Shown piece after piece: positions 34,012 to 43,185 of a stretch of DNA of 64,000 bases. This stretch comes from CAVSUZ01 sp963795415. GTDB lineage: Bacteria > Pseudomonadota > Alphaproteobacteria > Acetobacterales > Acetobacteraceae. The notes beneath the pieces were generated by a model. That model was not told the origin of the DNA. It searched no databases and worked only from the letters and a program-made list of their open reading frames with translations. The number at the start of each line of letters is the position of its first letter. The first letter of the stretch is position 1. The position numbers were made by a program, and so were the translations under genes. The stretch is from assembly GCA_963795415.1 (NCBI GenBank), contig CAWCHQ010000001.1, positions 558,001 through 622,000 on the forward strand. The letters run 5' to 3'.

Positions 34012-34839
34012 TCAACCAACCGGAAGGTGATCGCCGTCGTCGCTCAAAAATGGGAACGGGCCCTTGAATTGCTCGACATACCCCATGTGGGTCACCACAC
34101 CCGACGCTTCCGTCCAACGGTGCAAGTGGAATGCGGGCGGCTCAAAGACGAAAGCCGATCGGGCATCCGGATCGAGCGCGAGTTCGACCTGATGAGCGAC
34201 GGAAGGCGCGATGGAGGCGATGGCATGGGCCACGCGCGCGAATATCGGACGGTGCACATGGCCGCAGACGATCCGCTCCACCTGGCTGTGGCGGGCGATG
34301 ATTTCGGTGAAACGGGCCGGGTCGCGCAGCGCGATCCGATCCATGTGCGCGATGCCGCACAGGAACGGCGGATGGTGCATGCCGACGATGGTAGACCGAT
34401 GCGGAGCGGCGGCGAGCGCCCTATCCAAAAACGCGAGGCGCTGGTCGCATAAAGCGCCATAACCCTCGCCCGGCACCAGCGTGTCGAGCATGACCAGGCG
34501 GACGGGAAAATCATCCACTACGTAGTGGATGAAAGGTGAGCCGGACTGCATCAAAGGCAGGTGGCCAAGATGCTCGCGCATCAGGTCACGCTGGTCGTGG
34601 TTCCCCGGAATGACGAATACCGGCATCCGCAAGCGGCGGAGCAGCAACGCCAGTTCCTGATATTCCGCGGCTGCCCCGGCTGCGGCCAGATCACCCGTCA
34701 GCAGCACCACGTCCGGACGGTCCGGCATGGCCGCGACCGCCCGAAAAGCCCGCGCGGCGAGCATGTTGGTTTCCACCACGCGGCAGGCCGGCTTGCCCCG
34801 CGGGCGGAGATGGAGGTCGGTCAGTTGCGCGATCAGCAT
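34012..34839 (-). CDS. Metallophosphoesterase (CpdA/GpdQ-type phosphodiesterase)
   Basis: This 275-residue two-metal phosphoesterase has all five signature blocks: QLTDLHL (start), LLTGDLAAAG, VIPGNHDQRD, VGMHHPPFLCG and IVCGHVHRP. The order and length fit class III phosphodiesterases such as CpdA (cAMP) and GpdQ (glycerophosphodiesters). The substrate is undecided. The coding sequence contains a perfect 22-base palindrome at 34511-34532 (half-site TCATCCACTAC). A tandem GTATAGT array lies just upstream of its start. Confidence 0.88.
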   Translation of the reverse strand: MLIAQLTDLHLRPRGKPACRVVETNMLAARAFRAVAAMPDRPDVVLLTGDLAAAGAAAEYQELALLLRRLRMPVFVIPGNHDQRDLMREHLGHLPLMQSGSPFIHYVVDDFPVRLVMLDTLVPGEGYGALCDQRLAFLDRALAAAPHRSTIVGMHHPPFLCGIAHMDRIALRDPARFTEIIARHSQVERIVCGHVHRPIFARVAHAIASIAPSVAHQVELALDPDARSAFVFEPPAFHLHRWTEASGVVTHMGYVEQFKGPFPFLSDDGDHLPVG

Positions 34840-34883
34840 GGCTTTCTGTTCGTCAGGAGGACGGCCGGATGCGGCCCAGGGGG

Positions 34884-34926
34884 CTGTATAGTAGGGGGCG
34901 GTATAGTAAGGACGGTATAGTCAAGC
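34884..34926. repeat. Tandem GTATAGT array upstream of the phosphodiesterase gene
   Basis: Three units of 14 to 15 bases share GTATAGT followed by purines: 34884-34898, 34899-34912 and 34913-34926. The last unit includes the TGA of the small minus-strand gene. The array is 45 bases upstream of the phosphodiesterase ATG. Confidence 0.65.
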
Positions 34927-35096
34927 GCGTGCCGCGCCGGCATGGGCGGCAGGCCGCTTCGGGGAGACTTTGTACCGGCCGGCAACCCGTTCCAACAGGA
35001 TTTCGGTGTCCACGCTCAGGCCGGCCTTATCGCCGCGTCCAGGAATACCTGCTCCAGCACGTCCGGCTGGGCGTGGCTGCCGCCCATCCGGTACAT
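34921..35096 (-). pseudogene. Possible small protein gene with a one-base deletion
   Basis: Two minus-strand frames join into a plausible protein of about 58 residues if one A is added near 35030: MYRMGGSHAQPDVLEQVFLD then AGLSVDTEILLERVAGRYKV and a basic alanine-rich tail. The composition is protein-like across the junction, but there is no clear ribosome site and no recognised family. The surrounding gap 34840-35291 has no other candidate. Confidence 0.3.
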
Positions 35097-35291
35097 TCTG
35101 CCGGGGCAGGCGCATGGCAGTGACGGCACGCTGCTATACCCGGGAATCCGAGTATACCGCGTGCGGGGTTGGCGGGCCGGGGCCGTTCCCAACAGCCGTG
35201 TCATCAGCCGTCATTTGAGGCACACGGTGGCCTCTGGCGACGGGAAGCTGTTCCTGGCCAGACTGGCCATTACCGTGAAAATCTGACCCGC

Positions 35292-36437
35292 TCATCCGGA
35301 CCCGAGCAAGGCCGCGACAATCAAGGCGACCGCCGCCACAAGCGAGGGAACGGTGAAGCTGCCCAGCCGATCGAACAGCGCGCCCGCGAAGGTCGGCCCG
35401 ATGATCTGACCGAGTCCGAAAGCGCTGGTCATCAGGGCAAGCACTCGCCTTGCGTCGCCGCTTTGTAGGCCACGCCCACGGACCAGGCCGAGCGCAGTGA
35501 GCCCCATGAAGGTGCCGCCGACCATGATGGCGGCAAGCAGGGTTCCCGCCGTGGTCTGCCACGCCACGCTGACCACTACCCCAGCGGCCTCGATCAGGCA
35601 GGCGATGGCGAATGCAGCCGGCAAGCCGATCGGGCGGGCGATCCAGGCCCACGCCGCGACAGAGGGCGCGGCGGCCAGGCCGAACACGATCCAGATGGTG
35701 GGCTCCAGCGGGCGAAGCGCAGGGTTGGCGCGCACCATGACAACCAGGAAGGTGGCGGTAATCACGTAGCTGAAACCGAACAGTCCATAGGCAGCCACAA
35801 GCCTCAGGAGAGCGGCGCTCATGGCCAGGGAAGGCGGTCGCGACATTCGCACGCGGTCACGCTCCGGCATCAGCATTACAACAGCGATGCTGGCAGTGAG
35901 TGAAAGCACCGCGCTCGCAATCCAGAGCACCGGCCAACCCAGACCAGCCTGCCGGAGCCCGGTGACAAGCGCCGCCGAGGCGGCGATGCCGAGGCCAACC
36001 CCGGCAAACAGCACCGACCACAACCAAGGGCGCTTCGCATCGGCAAGTACCTCCAGTACCAGCGCCGATGCGAGGACCAGCGCGAGCGCGCTTGCCACGC
36101 CGCCCCCAAAGCGCAGCACCAGGAAAACCGGCACGGCGCGGGTGAGCCCCATTGCTCCGGTCGTGATCCCGCTAACCGCCAGCGCCCCCAGCAACCATCG
36201 GCGACGCGAGCCGGGGAGGGTGCCGACGGCGAACAACGCGCCCACGAGATAGCCCGCGAAATTCGCCGACGCGATTAGCCCGGCGGTGAACTTGCTCCAG
36301 CCGAGTGTCTCGACCATCAGCGGCAAGATCGGCGTGTAGACGAACCGGCCGATCCCGATCGCAACGGCAAGTGTGAGAAGCCCGCCCGCCGCAGCTCGCG
36401 AGGCTGCCGCGCGCTGCCTTGTCATTGCCGCTGTCAT
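35292..36437 (-). CDS. MFS transporter, YbfB/YjiJ family
   Basis: This 381-residue inner-membrane protein has twelve predicted helices. The N-terminal motif GGLLTLAVAIGIGRFVYTPILPLM with ETLGWSKFTAGLIASANFAGYLVGAL is characteristic of the YbfB/YjiJ (MFS_4) group. The substrate is unknown; such proteins are usually proton-coupled exporters. It is divergent from a LysR-type regulator gene with a 15-base palindrome in the shared promoter region, so the regulator probably controlled it. That regulator gene is frameshifted. Confidence 0.88.
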   Translation of the reverse strand: MTAAMTRQRAAASRAAAGGLLTLAVAIGIGRFVYTPILPLMVETLGWSKFTAGLIASANFAGYLVGALFAVGTLPGSRRRWLLGALAVSGITTGAMGLTRAVPVFLVLRFGGGVASALALVLASALVLEVLADAKRPWLWSVLFAGVGLGIAASAALVTGLRQAGLGWPVLWIASAVLSLTASIAVVMLMPERDRVRMSRPPSLAMSAALLRLVAAYGLFGFSYVITATFLVVMVRANPALRPLEPTIWIVFGLAAAPSVAAWAWIARPIGLPAAFAIACLIEAAGVVVSVAWQTTAGTLLAAIMVGGTFMGLTALGLVRGRGLQSGDARRVLALMTSAFGLGQIIGPTFAGALFDRLGSFTVPSLVAAVALIVAALLGSG

Positions 36438-36481
36438 GGCACGTCCCGATCCGACCGAGGACAGGGTAGGTGGCCCTCTAT

Positions 36482-36496
36482 ATCGCTAAAAGCGAT
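36482..36496. promoter_or_regulatory. Candidate LysR operator
   Basis: ATCGCT-AAA-AGCGAT is a perfect inverted repeat with a three-base centre between the divergent MFS and LysR genes. It contains the T-N11-A pattern typical of LysR-family sites. Confidence 0.55.
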
Positions 36497-36546
36497 TTGT
36501 TCTGATACGTGATATCTTCGTTGGTGATGCCCCGCTGGAGGCGCCG

Positions 36547-37481
36547 ATGGATGTGGGAGACCTGCGCGTGTTCGAGGCGGTTGCACGGCTGGGCGCCATG
36601 AACCGCGCCGCCACCGAGCTTCATACCGTGCAATCGAACGTCACTGCGCGTATCCGCAGCCTGGAAGCCGGGCTGGGTTGCCGCTTATTCGACCGACATC
36701 CCGGCGGCGTGCGGCTCACTGCCGCCGGCAACCGATTGTTGCCCTACGCACATCGTGCGGCGCGGCTGCTCGCTGAGGCCGCGCAGGCCACCCGCGACGA
36801 TGGTGTGCCGCGCGGCCCCCTCACCATCGGCGCATTGGAGACCACGGCAGCGCTCCGCCTCTCGGGCGCGCTCGCCACCTTTGCGTCGTCGTACCCGTCC
36901 GTCGATCTCGCCTTGCGCACCGGCACCACCTGCGAGCTTGTCGAAGCAACGCTCGAGCAGCACGTCGAAGCTGCGTTCGTCTGCGGGCCGGTCCGGCATC
37001 CCGACCTGGACGAAGAGGTCAATTCCGTGAGGAGCTGGTGATCCTTGCCGCCCCCCAGGTACGGTCACTGTCTGCGGTGATTGGCGCCGGAGAGGTGCGC
37101 ATAATGGTGCTCCGGGCGGGCTGCTCCTACCGGCAGATAATGGAAACTTTTCTTGCCCGTCGCGGCGTTCCTATCCCACGTGTCATGGAGTTCGGTACCC
37201 TTGAAGCAATCGTCGCTTGTGTCGCGGCCGGTCTCGGCATCACTCTCCTGCCGCGGGCGCTGATCGGTTCCGTCTACGCCTCCGGACGGGTCAGCGCGCA
37301 CAGTTTGCCGCCGGCGGACGCCAATGTGGTAACGGTGTTCCTGCGCCGCCGCGGCGCCTTCGCGTCCAGCGCAATGCGGGCCTTCTTGGCCTGTGCGCGG
37401 GCTGCCCCGGAGATCGCGGAGGCGCCTCAAGCGGGTTCGTCACGACTGTCTGCGGTCGCGGTGCAAATAAGCGGTTGGTAA
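36547..37481 (+). pseudogene. LysR-family transcriptional regulator, frameshifted
   Basis: The first 164 codons encode the winged helix (DLRVFEAVARLGAMNRAATE, then LHTVQSNVTARIRSLEAGLG) and the start of the effector domain, ending DEEVNSVRSW. A second frame from about 37030 continues with EELVILAAPQVRSLSAVIGA and the remaining effector domain through FGTLEAIVACVAAGLGITLL. Adding one base near 37024-37030 restores one protein of about 311 residues. It is divergent from the YbfB-type transporter gene it likely controlled. Unless this is a sequencing error, the regulator lacks an intact effector domain. Confidence 0.85.
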
Positions 37482-37603
37482 AAAATCCGTCTATTCAGTG
37501 GCCTGGCCGCACAGCTACACGGCCGCCCCGCCTCTTCTGCGCGACAAACCCCGAGCGGCAACCGATCGATCTCCAGCGCGACCCCCTGCTCGCAGCCAGC
37601 CGC

Positions 37604-37632
37604 ATGCCCGGATTCCGGAGGCATCCGGGCAT
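37604..37632. promoter_or_regulatory. Perfect 10-base inverted repeat upstream of cysD
   Basis: ATGCCCGGAT and its exact complement flank a nine-base loop. It lies in the 266-base gap between the LysR remnant and cysD, which has no gene. It could end the LysR transcript or be part of a cysD leader. Confidence 0.4.
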
Positions 37633-37747
37633 GACGCATCACGCCCGCGTGCATTGTTGACGGTTTGTGATTGCGGCGGCCTGACCATTCGATTAAAGGC
37701 GCGCTGATTGTGGCGCGCGGAACGAAGCGCGGAAGGAAGTATTGTCG

Positions 37748-38686
37748 ATGCCGTTTGAAGTCCTGGCGCGGGGAGCAGGCCCCACGCGCCGCCCGGCGCA
37801 TCTTGATGCGCTTGAGGCCGAAAGTATTCGCATCCTTCGGGAAGTCGCGGCCCAGGCTCAGAGGCCGGTGCTGTTGTATTCGATCGGCAAGGACTCCTCG
37901 GTACTGCTGCATCTCGCGCGCAAGGCGTTTTTTCCCGCCCGCCCGCCATTTCCTTTGCTGCATATCGACACGACGTGGAAGTTTCGCGACATGATCAGCT
38001 TCCGCGACGCCACGGCGAAGCGGTTCGCGCTCGATCTGCGCGTGCATACGAATGCTGAGGGTGTGCGGCAGAAGATCAATCCTTTCGATCACGACAGCGG
38101 CGTCTATACGCAGGTGATGAAGACCGATGCGCTGAAACAGGCACTGACGGACGGGAAGTATGACGCGGCGATCGGCGGCGCGCGCCGGGACGAAGAACGC
38201 TCGCGCGCGAAGGAGCGGATATTTTCAGTGCGCGCCCCGGGCCATAGCTGGGACCCGAAGCGGCAGCGCCCGGAGCTGTGGCATTTATATAACGGCCAGC
38301 TGGCGCCCGGTGAAACGCTGCGGGTATTCCCGCTGTCGAACTGGACCGAGCTGGATGTGTGGACTTACATCCTGCACGAGAATATCGACGTGGTGCCGCT
38401 GTACTTTTCTGCCGACCGCCCCACTGTCGAACGCGATGGCATGATCATCGTCGTGGATGATGAGCGCATGCGGTTCCGCCCCGGCGAAACCGCGGTGGCG
38501 CGGCGCGTGCGTTTCCGCTCGCTGGGCTGTTATCCGCTTAGCGCGGCGGTGCTTTCGGATGCGGCGAGCATCGAGGAAATCGTCGAGGAGATGCGCCGGA
38601 CGCGGGTTTCGGAGCGTGCCGGCCGGCTGATCGATCATGACGCCGACGCATCAATGGAAAAGAAGAAGCGCGAGGGATACTTCTGA
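37748..38686 (+). CDS. cysD: Sulfate adenylyltransferase subunit 2
   Basis: This 312-residue subunit adenylylates sulfate to APS at the expense of ATP. The PP-loop motif YSIGKDSSVLLHLARKAF is near residue 44, followed by FPLLHIDTTWKFRDM, the GARRDEERSRAKER motif, and RFRSLGCYPLSAAV at the C-terminal side. ATG 37748 follows GGAAGGAAG. The stop shares one base with the cysNC start (TGATG), so the two subunits are translationally coupled. It feeds assimilation of sulfate to PAPS. Confidence 0.95.
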   Translation: MPFEVLARGAGPTRRPAHLDALEAESIRILREVAAQAQRPVLLYSIGKDSSVLLHLARKAFFPARPPFPLLHIDTTWKFRDMISFRDATAKRFALDLRVHTNAEGVRQKINPFDHDSGVYTQVMKTDALKQALTDGKYDAAIGGARRDEERSRAKERIFSVRAPGHSWDPKRQRPELWHLYNGQLAPGETLRVFPLSNWTELDVWTYILHENIDVVPLYFSADRPTVERDGMIIVVDDERMRFRPGETAVARRVRFRSLGCYPLSAAVLSDAASIEEIVEEMRRTRVSERAGRLIDHDADASMEKKKREGYF

Positions 38687-40527
38687 TGCCCGACTCACTC
38701 CTTCGCGTCCTTACCTGCGGCAGCGTTGATGACGGCAAATCGACGCTGATCGGGCGCCTGCTGTTCGAATGCGGGACGATCCCTGATGATGTGATGACGG
38801 CGCTGGAGCGTGACTCGCGCCGCTTCGGCACGGTCGAGAATGGGCTGGATTACGCGCTGCTTGTCGATGGGCTGGCGGCCGAGCGCGACCAGGGCATCAC
38901 CATCGATGTCGCGTACCGTTATTTCGAGACGCCGCTGCGGCGGTTCATCCTGGCTGACACGCCGGGGCACCAGCAATACACGCGCAACATGGTCACTGGC
39001 GCGTCGCTTGCCGATGTGGCGGTGCTGCTGATCGACGCACGCAAGGGCGTGCTTGTGCAGACACGGCGGCACGCTGCGATCGCGTCGATGCTCGGCATTC
39101 GCCAGGTCGTGCTGGCGGTGAACAAGATGGACCTGGTCGGGTTCGAACAGGGGGTGTTCGACCGTATCGCGGCCGATTTCGATGCCTTGCTGGAAAAGCT
39201 GGGGGATTTGCGCGTGACGGCGATCCCGGTCGTGGCGCGCGACGGGGATAATGTGACCTCGCCCAGCGAGCGCATGTCTTGGTATTCGGGGACGACCTTG
39301 CTCCGGGCGCTGGAGGAGGCGGAGGCTTCAACGCAGGCCAATGGCAAGCCCTCCCGCCTGCCGGTGCAGCTTGTTGTCCGGCCTGATCATGCGTTTCGCG
39401 GCTATGCCGGGACGGTGTCGGGCGGGGCCATCCGGCCGGGCAGCCTGGTAGTGAATACGGCCTCGCGGACCGAGGCCCGGGTGGCCCGTCTCGTCACGAT
39501 GGATGGCGATCTGGCTGAGGCGGCGCCGGGCCAGGCGGTGACGATCGTTCTGGACCGCGAGATCGATGCCTCGCGCGGCGATGTGCTGGCGGTGGCTCCG
39601 GCGCCGGAGATGGCGGACCAGATATCCGCGCGGGTGGTGTGGATGGACGATACGCCGCTGTTCCGCGGGCGCGCCTATCTGCTGAAGCTCGGGGCGAGCT
39701 TGGTTATCGGCACGGTTACCGAGATCAACAGCCGGCTGGATATGGATACGCTGGCCGAAGAGCAGGTGCGGGAATTGCATCTGAATGAGATCGGGACGGT
39801 GACGGTGGCGCTGTCACAGCCGATCGCGTGCGAGCGTTATGCCGACAGCCGGGAGCTGGGCGGGTTCATTCTGATCGACCGGCTGACGCGCAATACGGTG
39901 GGCGCGGGCCTGATCCAGGAGGTGCTATCCGGCCGCAGCGCGGTCTACTGGCACCACATGGAGGTGGACAAGACGGCGCGCGCCGGGCTGAACCACCAGA
40001 AGCCGGCGGTGCTGTGGTTCACGGGGCTTTCCGGAGCCGGCAAATCGACCATTGCCAATCTGGTGGAAAAGCGGCTGCACGCTGAGGGCCGCCATACGAT
40101 GATTCTGGACGGCGACAATGTGCGGCACGGGCTGAACCGGGATCTCGGCTTCAGCGAAGCGGACCGGGTGGAGAATATCCGCCGGGTGGCGGAGGTTTCG
40201 AAGCTGTTCGTCGAGGCCGGAATGATCATCTTGGTCTCGTTCATCTCGCCCTACCGGACCGAGCGCATGCTGGCTCGCGACTGCGTCGAGGAGAGCGAGT
40301 TCATCGAGATTTATGTCGATACCCCAGTTGATGAGTGCCGCCGGCGCGACCCCAAGGGGCTGTACCAGAGGGCGGATGCCGGAAAGCTCCGGAATTTCAC
40401 CGGGGTGGATGCCCCGTATGAGGAGCCGCTGGAGCCGGAGATCCACCTTCGCACCCTTGAGGCGGCGCCGGAGGCGCTGGCCGAGACGGTTGTGGCGGAA
40501 CTGCGCCGGCGCGGGTTTGTGGGGTAA
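38686..40527 (+). CDS. cysNC: Bifunctional sulfate adenylyltransferase subunit 1 / adenylylsulfate kinase
   Basis: This 613-residue fusion has an N-terminal GTPase of the EF-Tu type (GSVDDGKST at residues 12-20, LADTPGHQQYTRNM, LAVNKMDLVG) that drives the CysD reaction. A C-terminal APS kinase begins at about residue 440, with P-loop FTGLSGAGKSTIANLVEK and the motif LDGDNVRHGLNRDLGFSEADR. It therefore makes PAPS in one complex with CysD. The fusion is typical of alphaproteobacteria. No sulfite reductase or sulfate importer genes are adjacent. Confidence 0.95.
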   Translation: MPDSLLRVLTCGSVDDGKSTLIGRLLFECGTIPDDVMTALERDSRRFGTVENGLDYALLVDGLAAERDQGITIDVAYRYFETPLRRFILADTPGHQQYTRNMVTGASLADVAVLLIDARKGVLVQTRRHAAIASMLGIRQVVLAVNKMDLVGFEQGVFDRIAADFDALLEKLGDLRVTAIPVVARDGDNVTSPSERMSWYSGTTLLRALEEAEASTQANGKPSRLPVQLVVRPDHAFRGYAGTVSGGAIRPGSLVVNTASRTEARVARLVTMDGDLAEAAPGQAVTIVLDREIDASRGDVLAVAPAPEMADQISARVVWMDDTPLFRGRAYLLKLGASLVIGTVTEINSRLDMDTLAEEQVRELHLNEIGTVTVALSQPIACERYADSRELGGFILIDRLTRNTVGAGLIQEVLSGRSAVYWHHMEVDKTARAGLNHQKPAVLWFTGLSGAGKSTIANLVEKRLHAEGRHTMILDGDNVRHGLNRDLGFSEADRVENIRRVAEVSKLFVEAGMIILVSFISPYRTERMLARDCVEESEFIEIYVDTPVDECRRRDPKGLYQRADAGKLRNFTGVDAPYEEPLEPEIHLRTLEAAPEALAETVVAELRRRGFVG

Positions 40528-40665
40528 GGCCCTCATGCTGGCCAAGATCACGGCACAGCGGCTTATGGAGCATAACTGGCGTCATTCGAGCAAATCGATC
40601 GGGTCGTTCTCCTGAAGGGAGAGGCCGTTGCTGTAGACTGCGGGCACGTGCGGCCGTTCTTTCCT

Positions 40666-41112
40666 TTAGCGATACATAAATCGTGGCATCGAGTCCCATC
40701 CACGCTGCTTGAGGCAATCACTTGCCTTCCAGTCCGCGGCGTGCCTGATGTCCTCGGTCAGGGCGCTGTCAGACGTTTGCGACTGAGCCATCGCGGTCGA
40801 TGCCCCATTTATGCCACCCTGTACGCGTCCCACGCCGCCGTGGGCGGCCAGCACACCGGAAGCCGCGCCCGCCAGGGCATTGAGAGCCAGGGCGTCATCA
40901 GGCACCGTAACTGTGGCCTGCTGCTCGCATTGCTGCATATCGACGGAAAGCTGCTGTTGTGTGGCAGTCGGCAACTCGGCAACGCTTCGGCCGCCGCGTC
41001 CGTTCACAACGGAACCCGGCTTGTAGGTCACTTCGGCCAAGTGCCCCGTTTGCCCACAACTTGTGAGCACCAGCATCGCCGCAACCACGCCGATGACCAT
41101 TCCCCCGCGCAT
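40666..41112 (-). CDS. Predicted lipoprotein with glycine-zipper-like segment
   Basis: This 148-residue protein has a lipoprotein signal (VIGVVAAMLVLTSC, lipobox LTSC, cysteine near residue 19). The mature region is polar at first (QQQLSVDMQQCEQQATVT), then has a glycine/alanine-rich segment AGAASGVLAAHGGVGRVQGG resembling a glycine zipper, and a C-terminal pair of cysteines. It is probably an outer-membrane-associated lipoprotein; I do not recognise the family. It is monocistronic, downstream and on the opposite strand of cysNC. Confidence 0.7.
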   Translation of the reverse strand: MRGGMVIGVVAAMLVLTSCGQTGHLAEVTYKPGSVVNGRGGRSVAELPTATQQQLSVDMQQCEQQATVTVPDDALALNALAGAASGVLAAHGGVGRVQGGINGASTAMAQSQTSDSALTEDIRHAADWKASDCLKQRGWDSMPRFMYR

Positions 41113-41172
41113 GCCCTTTAGAGCTCCCTATTGTCGCCAAGCGACTTTCCCCTACGGGAGATGCGATCACGG

Positions 41173-42645
41173 CTAAAGATTTAGCATTTCCCTGACTTTG
41201 CGGGCTGCGTTGTCGGCGGCCTGCGGGACGGTCATGCGGCCGGTGAGCGCGTTCTGCATCATTGCGGGGACGATGATATTCTCGATCTCGCCGGCTTCGG
41301 GAATGACCGGGAAGGGGATGCCGCTGGGAAGCATCGAGGTGGTCACATTCAGGAACCTGATCTGCTCCAGCCGCTGCTTCATCCATTTCGTGCGGAAGCC
41401 GCGGAGATTGCCGGGGTTGGAAGCTGACCAGGCGAGTTTCACGGACCATTCGGGTCCGGTGCAGAAGGCGATGAAGGCGCGGGCCGCATCCTCGTCGTAA
41501 TTGCCGCCGACGGCCTCGGGCCTGAACATGTGCAGGTTCCAGCCGCCAAAGCAGACGGCGCGGCGAACTGGCCCGACCGGGATGAGGCCGTAGCGGGTGT
41601 TTTCGATGACCCCGTCGGCGATCTTCCGGTCGGAGCCGGTGGCGCGTTTGGCCTTGTCCATGATGGCCGCGAATTCGCTCGGGTGGCCGATCATCATGCC
41701 AAGCTGCGAGGCGACGAACGGATCCTGGTTCTGGGTCTGGGTGTTGGTGAGCGCGGAGCGCGGCACTGATTTGTCGCGCACGTACATGTCGTAGGAGACC
41801 TGCAGCGCAGCCTTGGTGCCGGCGTTGTTCAGGGTGATCTTTTCGTAGGTGGGGTGCGGCTCGGCCTCATCGAGCGCTCCGCCGCCATAGGCCCAGGCCT
41901 GCGGCATGAAACGGTACGGCGTGTTGCCGGCATTGGCGCGGGCCACCAGCCCGTAGCCGTTCTTGCCGGTCTTGTCCTTGATCAGCTTCGAATAGTTGAC
42001 CAGTTCGTCCCAGGTTGCGGGAGGCTTATCGGGGTCGAGGCCGGCCGCATGGAAAATGCCGGCGTTCCAGATCAGGGCCATGGTCTCGTTGTTGGTCGGC
42101 ACGCCATAGGCCTTGCCGCGCCAGGTGACGGATTTCATCGCCGAGGGCCAGAATTCGGCGGTGGGGTAGCCGACATCCTCGGGGCGGAGTTCCTCGATCA
42201 GACCCTTGGCGGCGAGTTCCGGGCTCCACATCAGCATCAGGCGGGCGACCATCGGGGCGGCGTTGCCGAGAGCGGCGGTGCGGATCTTCTGGAGGATCTG
42301 GTCGTAGCCGATGTTCTGCCGTTCGACGGTGATGTTGGGGTAGGTCTTGCCGAACGCGTCCCAGAACTCGGCCTCGATTTTCAGGTCGATGCGCGGCGAG
42401 GCCTCGTTGGGGCCGACATACCAATAAGTGAGGTGCCCCTTGTGATTGAGGGGGACGATTTTGGCGCAATCGGCGGCGGTATCGACCTCGATCGTGCCGG
42501 CGATCCGGTTGACGTAGTCCGGGGTCCAGGCCGAGACGTCAATGCCCGCTGGGTTGGCGGTGGCCTCGGCGGGGCGGATGCCGGCAGCCACGAGGCCGGC
42601 GGCGGAAAGGCCCAGAAAACCACGGCGATCAATAGTGCCTTTCAT
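41173..42645 (-). CDS. ABC transporter solute-binding protein (family 1-like), Tat-exported, orphan
   Basis: This 490-residue protein has a Tat-like signal (DRRGFLGLSAAGLVAAGIRPAEA) and the family-1 solute-binding fold. Sections include VERQNIGYDQILQKIRTAAL, LIEELRPEDVGYPTAEFWPS, YGVPTNNETMALIWNAGIFH and WDELVNYSKLIKDK. Such proteins bind sugars, polyols or similar solutes for an ABC importer. No permease or ATPase gene lies nearby, so it depends on distant partners or has another role. ATG 42645 follows GGAGGAAA. The protein is longer than most family members by about 60 residues. Confidence 0.88.
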   Translation of the reverse strand: MKGTIDRRGFLGLSAAGLVAAGIRPAEATANPAGIDVSAWTPDYVNRIAGTIEVDTAADCAKIVPLNHKGHLTYWYVGPNEASPRIDLKIEAEFWDAFGKTYPNITVERQNIGYDQILQKIRTAALGNAAPMVARLMLMWSPELAAKGLIEELRPEDVGYPTAEFWPSAMKSVTWRGKAYGVPTNNETMALIWNAGIFHAAGLDPDKPPATWDELVNYSKLIKDKTGKNGYGLVARANAGNTPYRFMPQAWAYGGGALDEAEPHPTYEKITLNNAGTKAALQVSYDMYVRDKSVPRSALTNTQTQNQDPFVASQLGMMIGHPSEFAAIMDKAKRATGSDRKIADGVIENTRYGLIPVGPVRRAVCFGGWNLHMFRPEAVGGNYDEDAARAFIAFCTGPEWSVKLAWSASNPGNLRGFRTKWMKQRLEQIRFLNVTTSMLPSGIPFPVIPEAGEIENIIVPAMMQNALTGRMTVPQAADNAARKVREMLNL

Positions 42646-42874
42646 TAGCGTTTCCTCCGATCCGGTGAGCCGAGGCGAGGCTAGCCTGGGCGCGCATCGG
42701 CTTCCAGTCAGACGGCCGTGGCACACTCCGGGGTGTTTCGGACGTCGTGGATCCCACTAACAAACGGGCTCGCATGCACCAAGCAACGCCGATCTCTGCG
42801 CGAGTGGCGCCTTCTTTCATACCATGCGGCGCCACAATTTCATCTCCCGCGGGTCGGCAGCGCCGATGGAGAAC

Positions 42875-43056
42875 TAACAAGAAACCTGCTCGATGGCGGC
42901 GAGGGGGCCGCGGCCGTCATCGCGAGGTCCGCGAAGCATGTCCTCAGGCCGGCCACCGGCCGGACCCGGGGGCGGGCCGTGGCGATCCAGGCGAACCTCC
43001 TCGCTGCCGCGCCTCGTTTCATGCCCCGGGGGTCGGCGAAGCCGGCGGGGGACTAG
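42875..43056. repeat. Dispersed repeat, copy 2 with 38-base insertion
   Basis: It matches 32956-33099 over its full length except for about 38 additional bases after TCCGCGAAGC. The additional piece contains the self-complementary GGCCGGCCACCGGCCGG. The hairpin repeat at 43058-43092 follows directly. Confidence 0.75.
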
Positions 43057-43057
43057 A

Positions 43058-43092
43058 AAGACTTGCGTGGCATAAGCCGCGAAAGTCTGCTT
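43058..43092. repeat. Dispersed hairpin repeat, copy 2
   Basis: AAGACTTGCGTGGCATAAGC and its complementary half match the purD-xseA intergenic element at 30096-30133 with two or three changes. Confidence 0.65.
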
Positions 43093-43185
43093 ACGCCGCT
43101 GCGATATGAAGGGCGCGCGGCCCAGTCCCCGCCGCCTGCTCTTTGGGGATCCGCCTATAGCCGGTGGCAACAGCCACGGCCGAGT

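Larger units (their letters stand above)
42646..43185. other. Gene-free region carrying two dispersed repeats
   Basis: The 540-base gap contains the dispersed repeat at 42875-43056 and the hairpin repeat at 43058-43092, back to back. The frame open across 42718-43056 merely follows the repeat and is not a supported gene. Nothing is seen in the first 230 bases beyond a possible promoter for the solute-binding protein. Confidence 0.5.
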
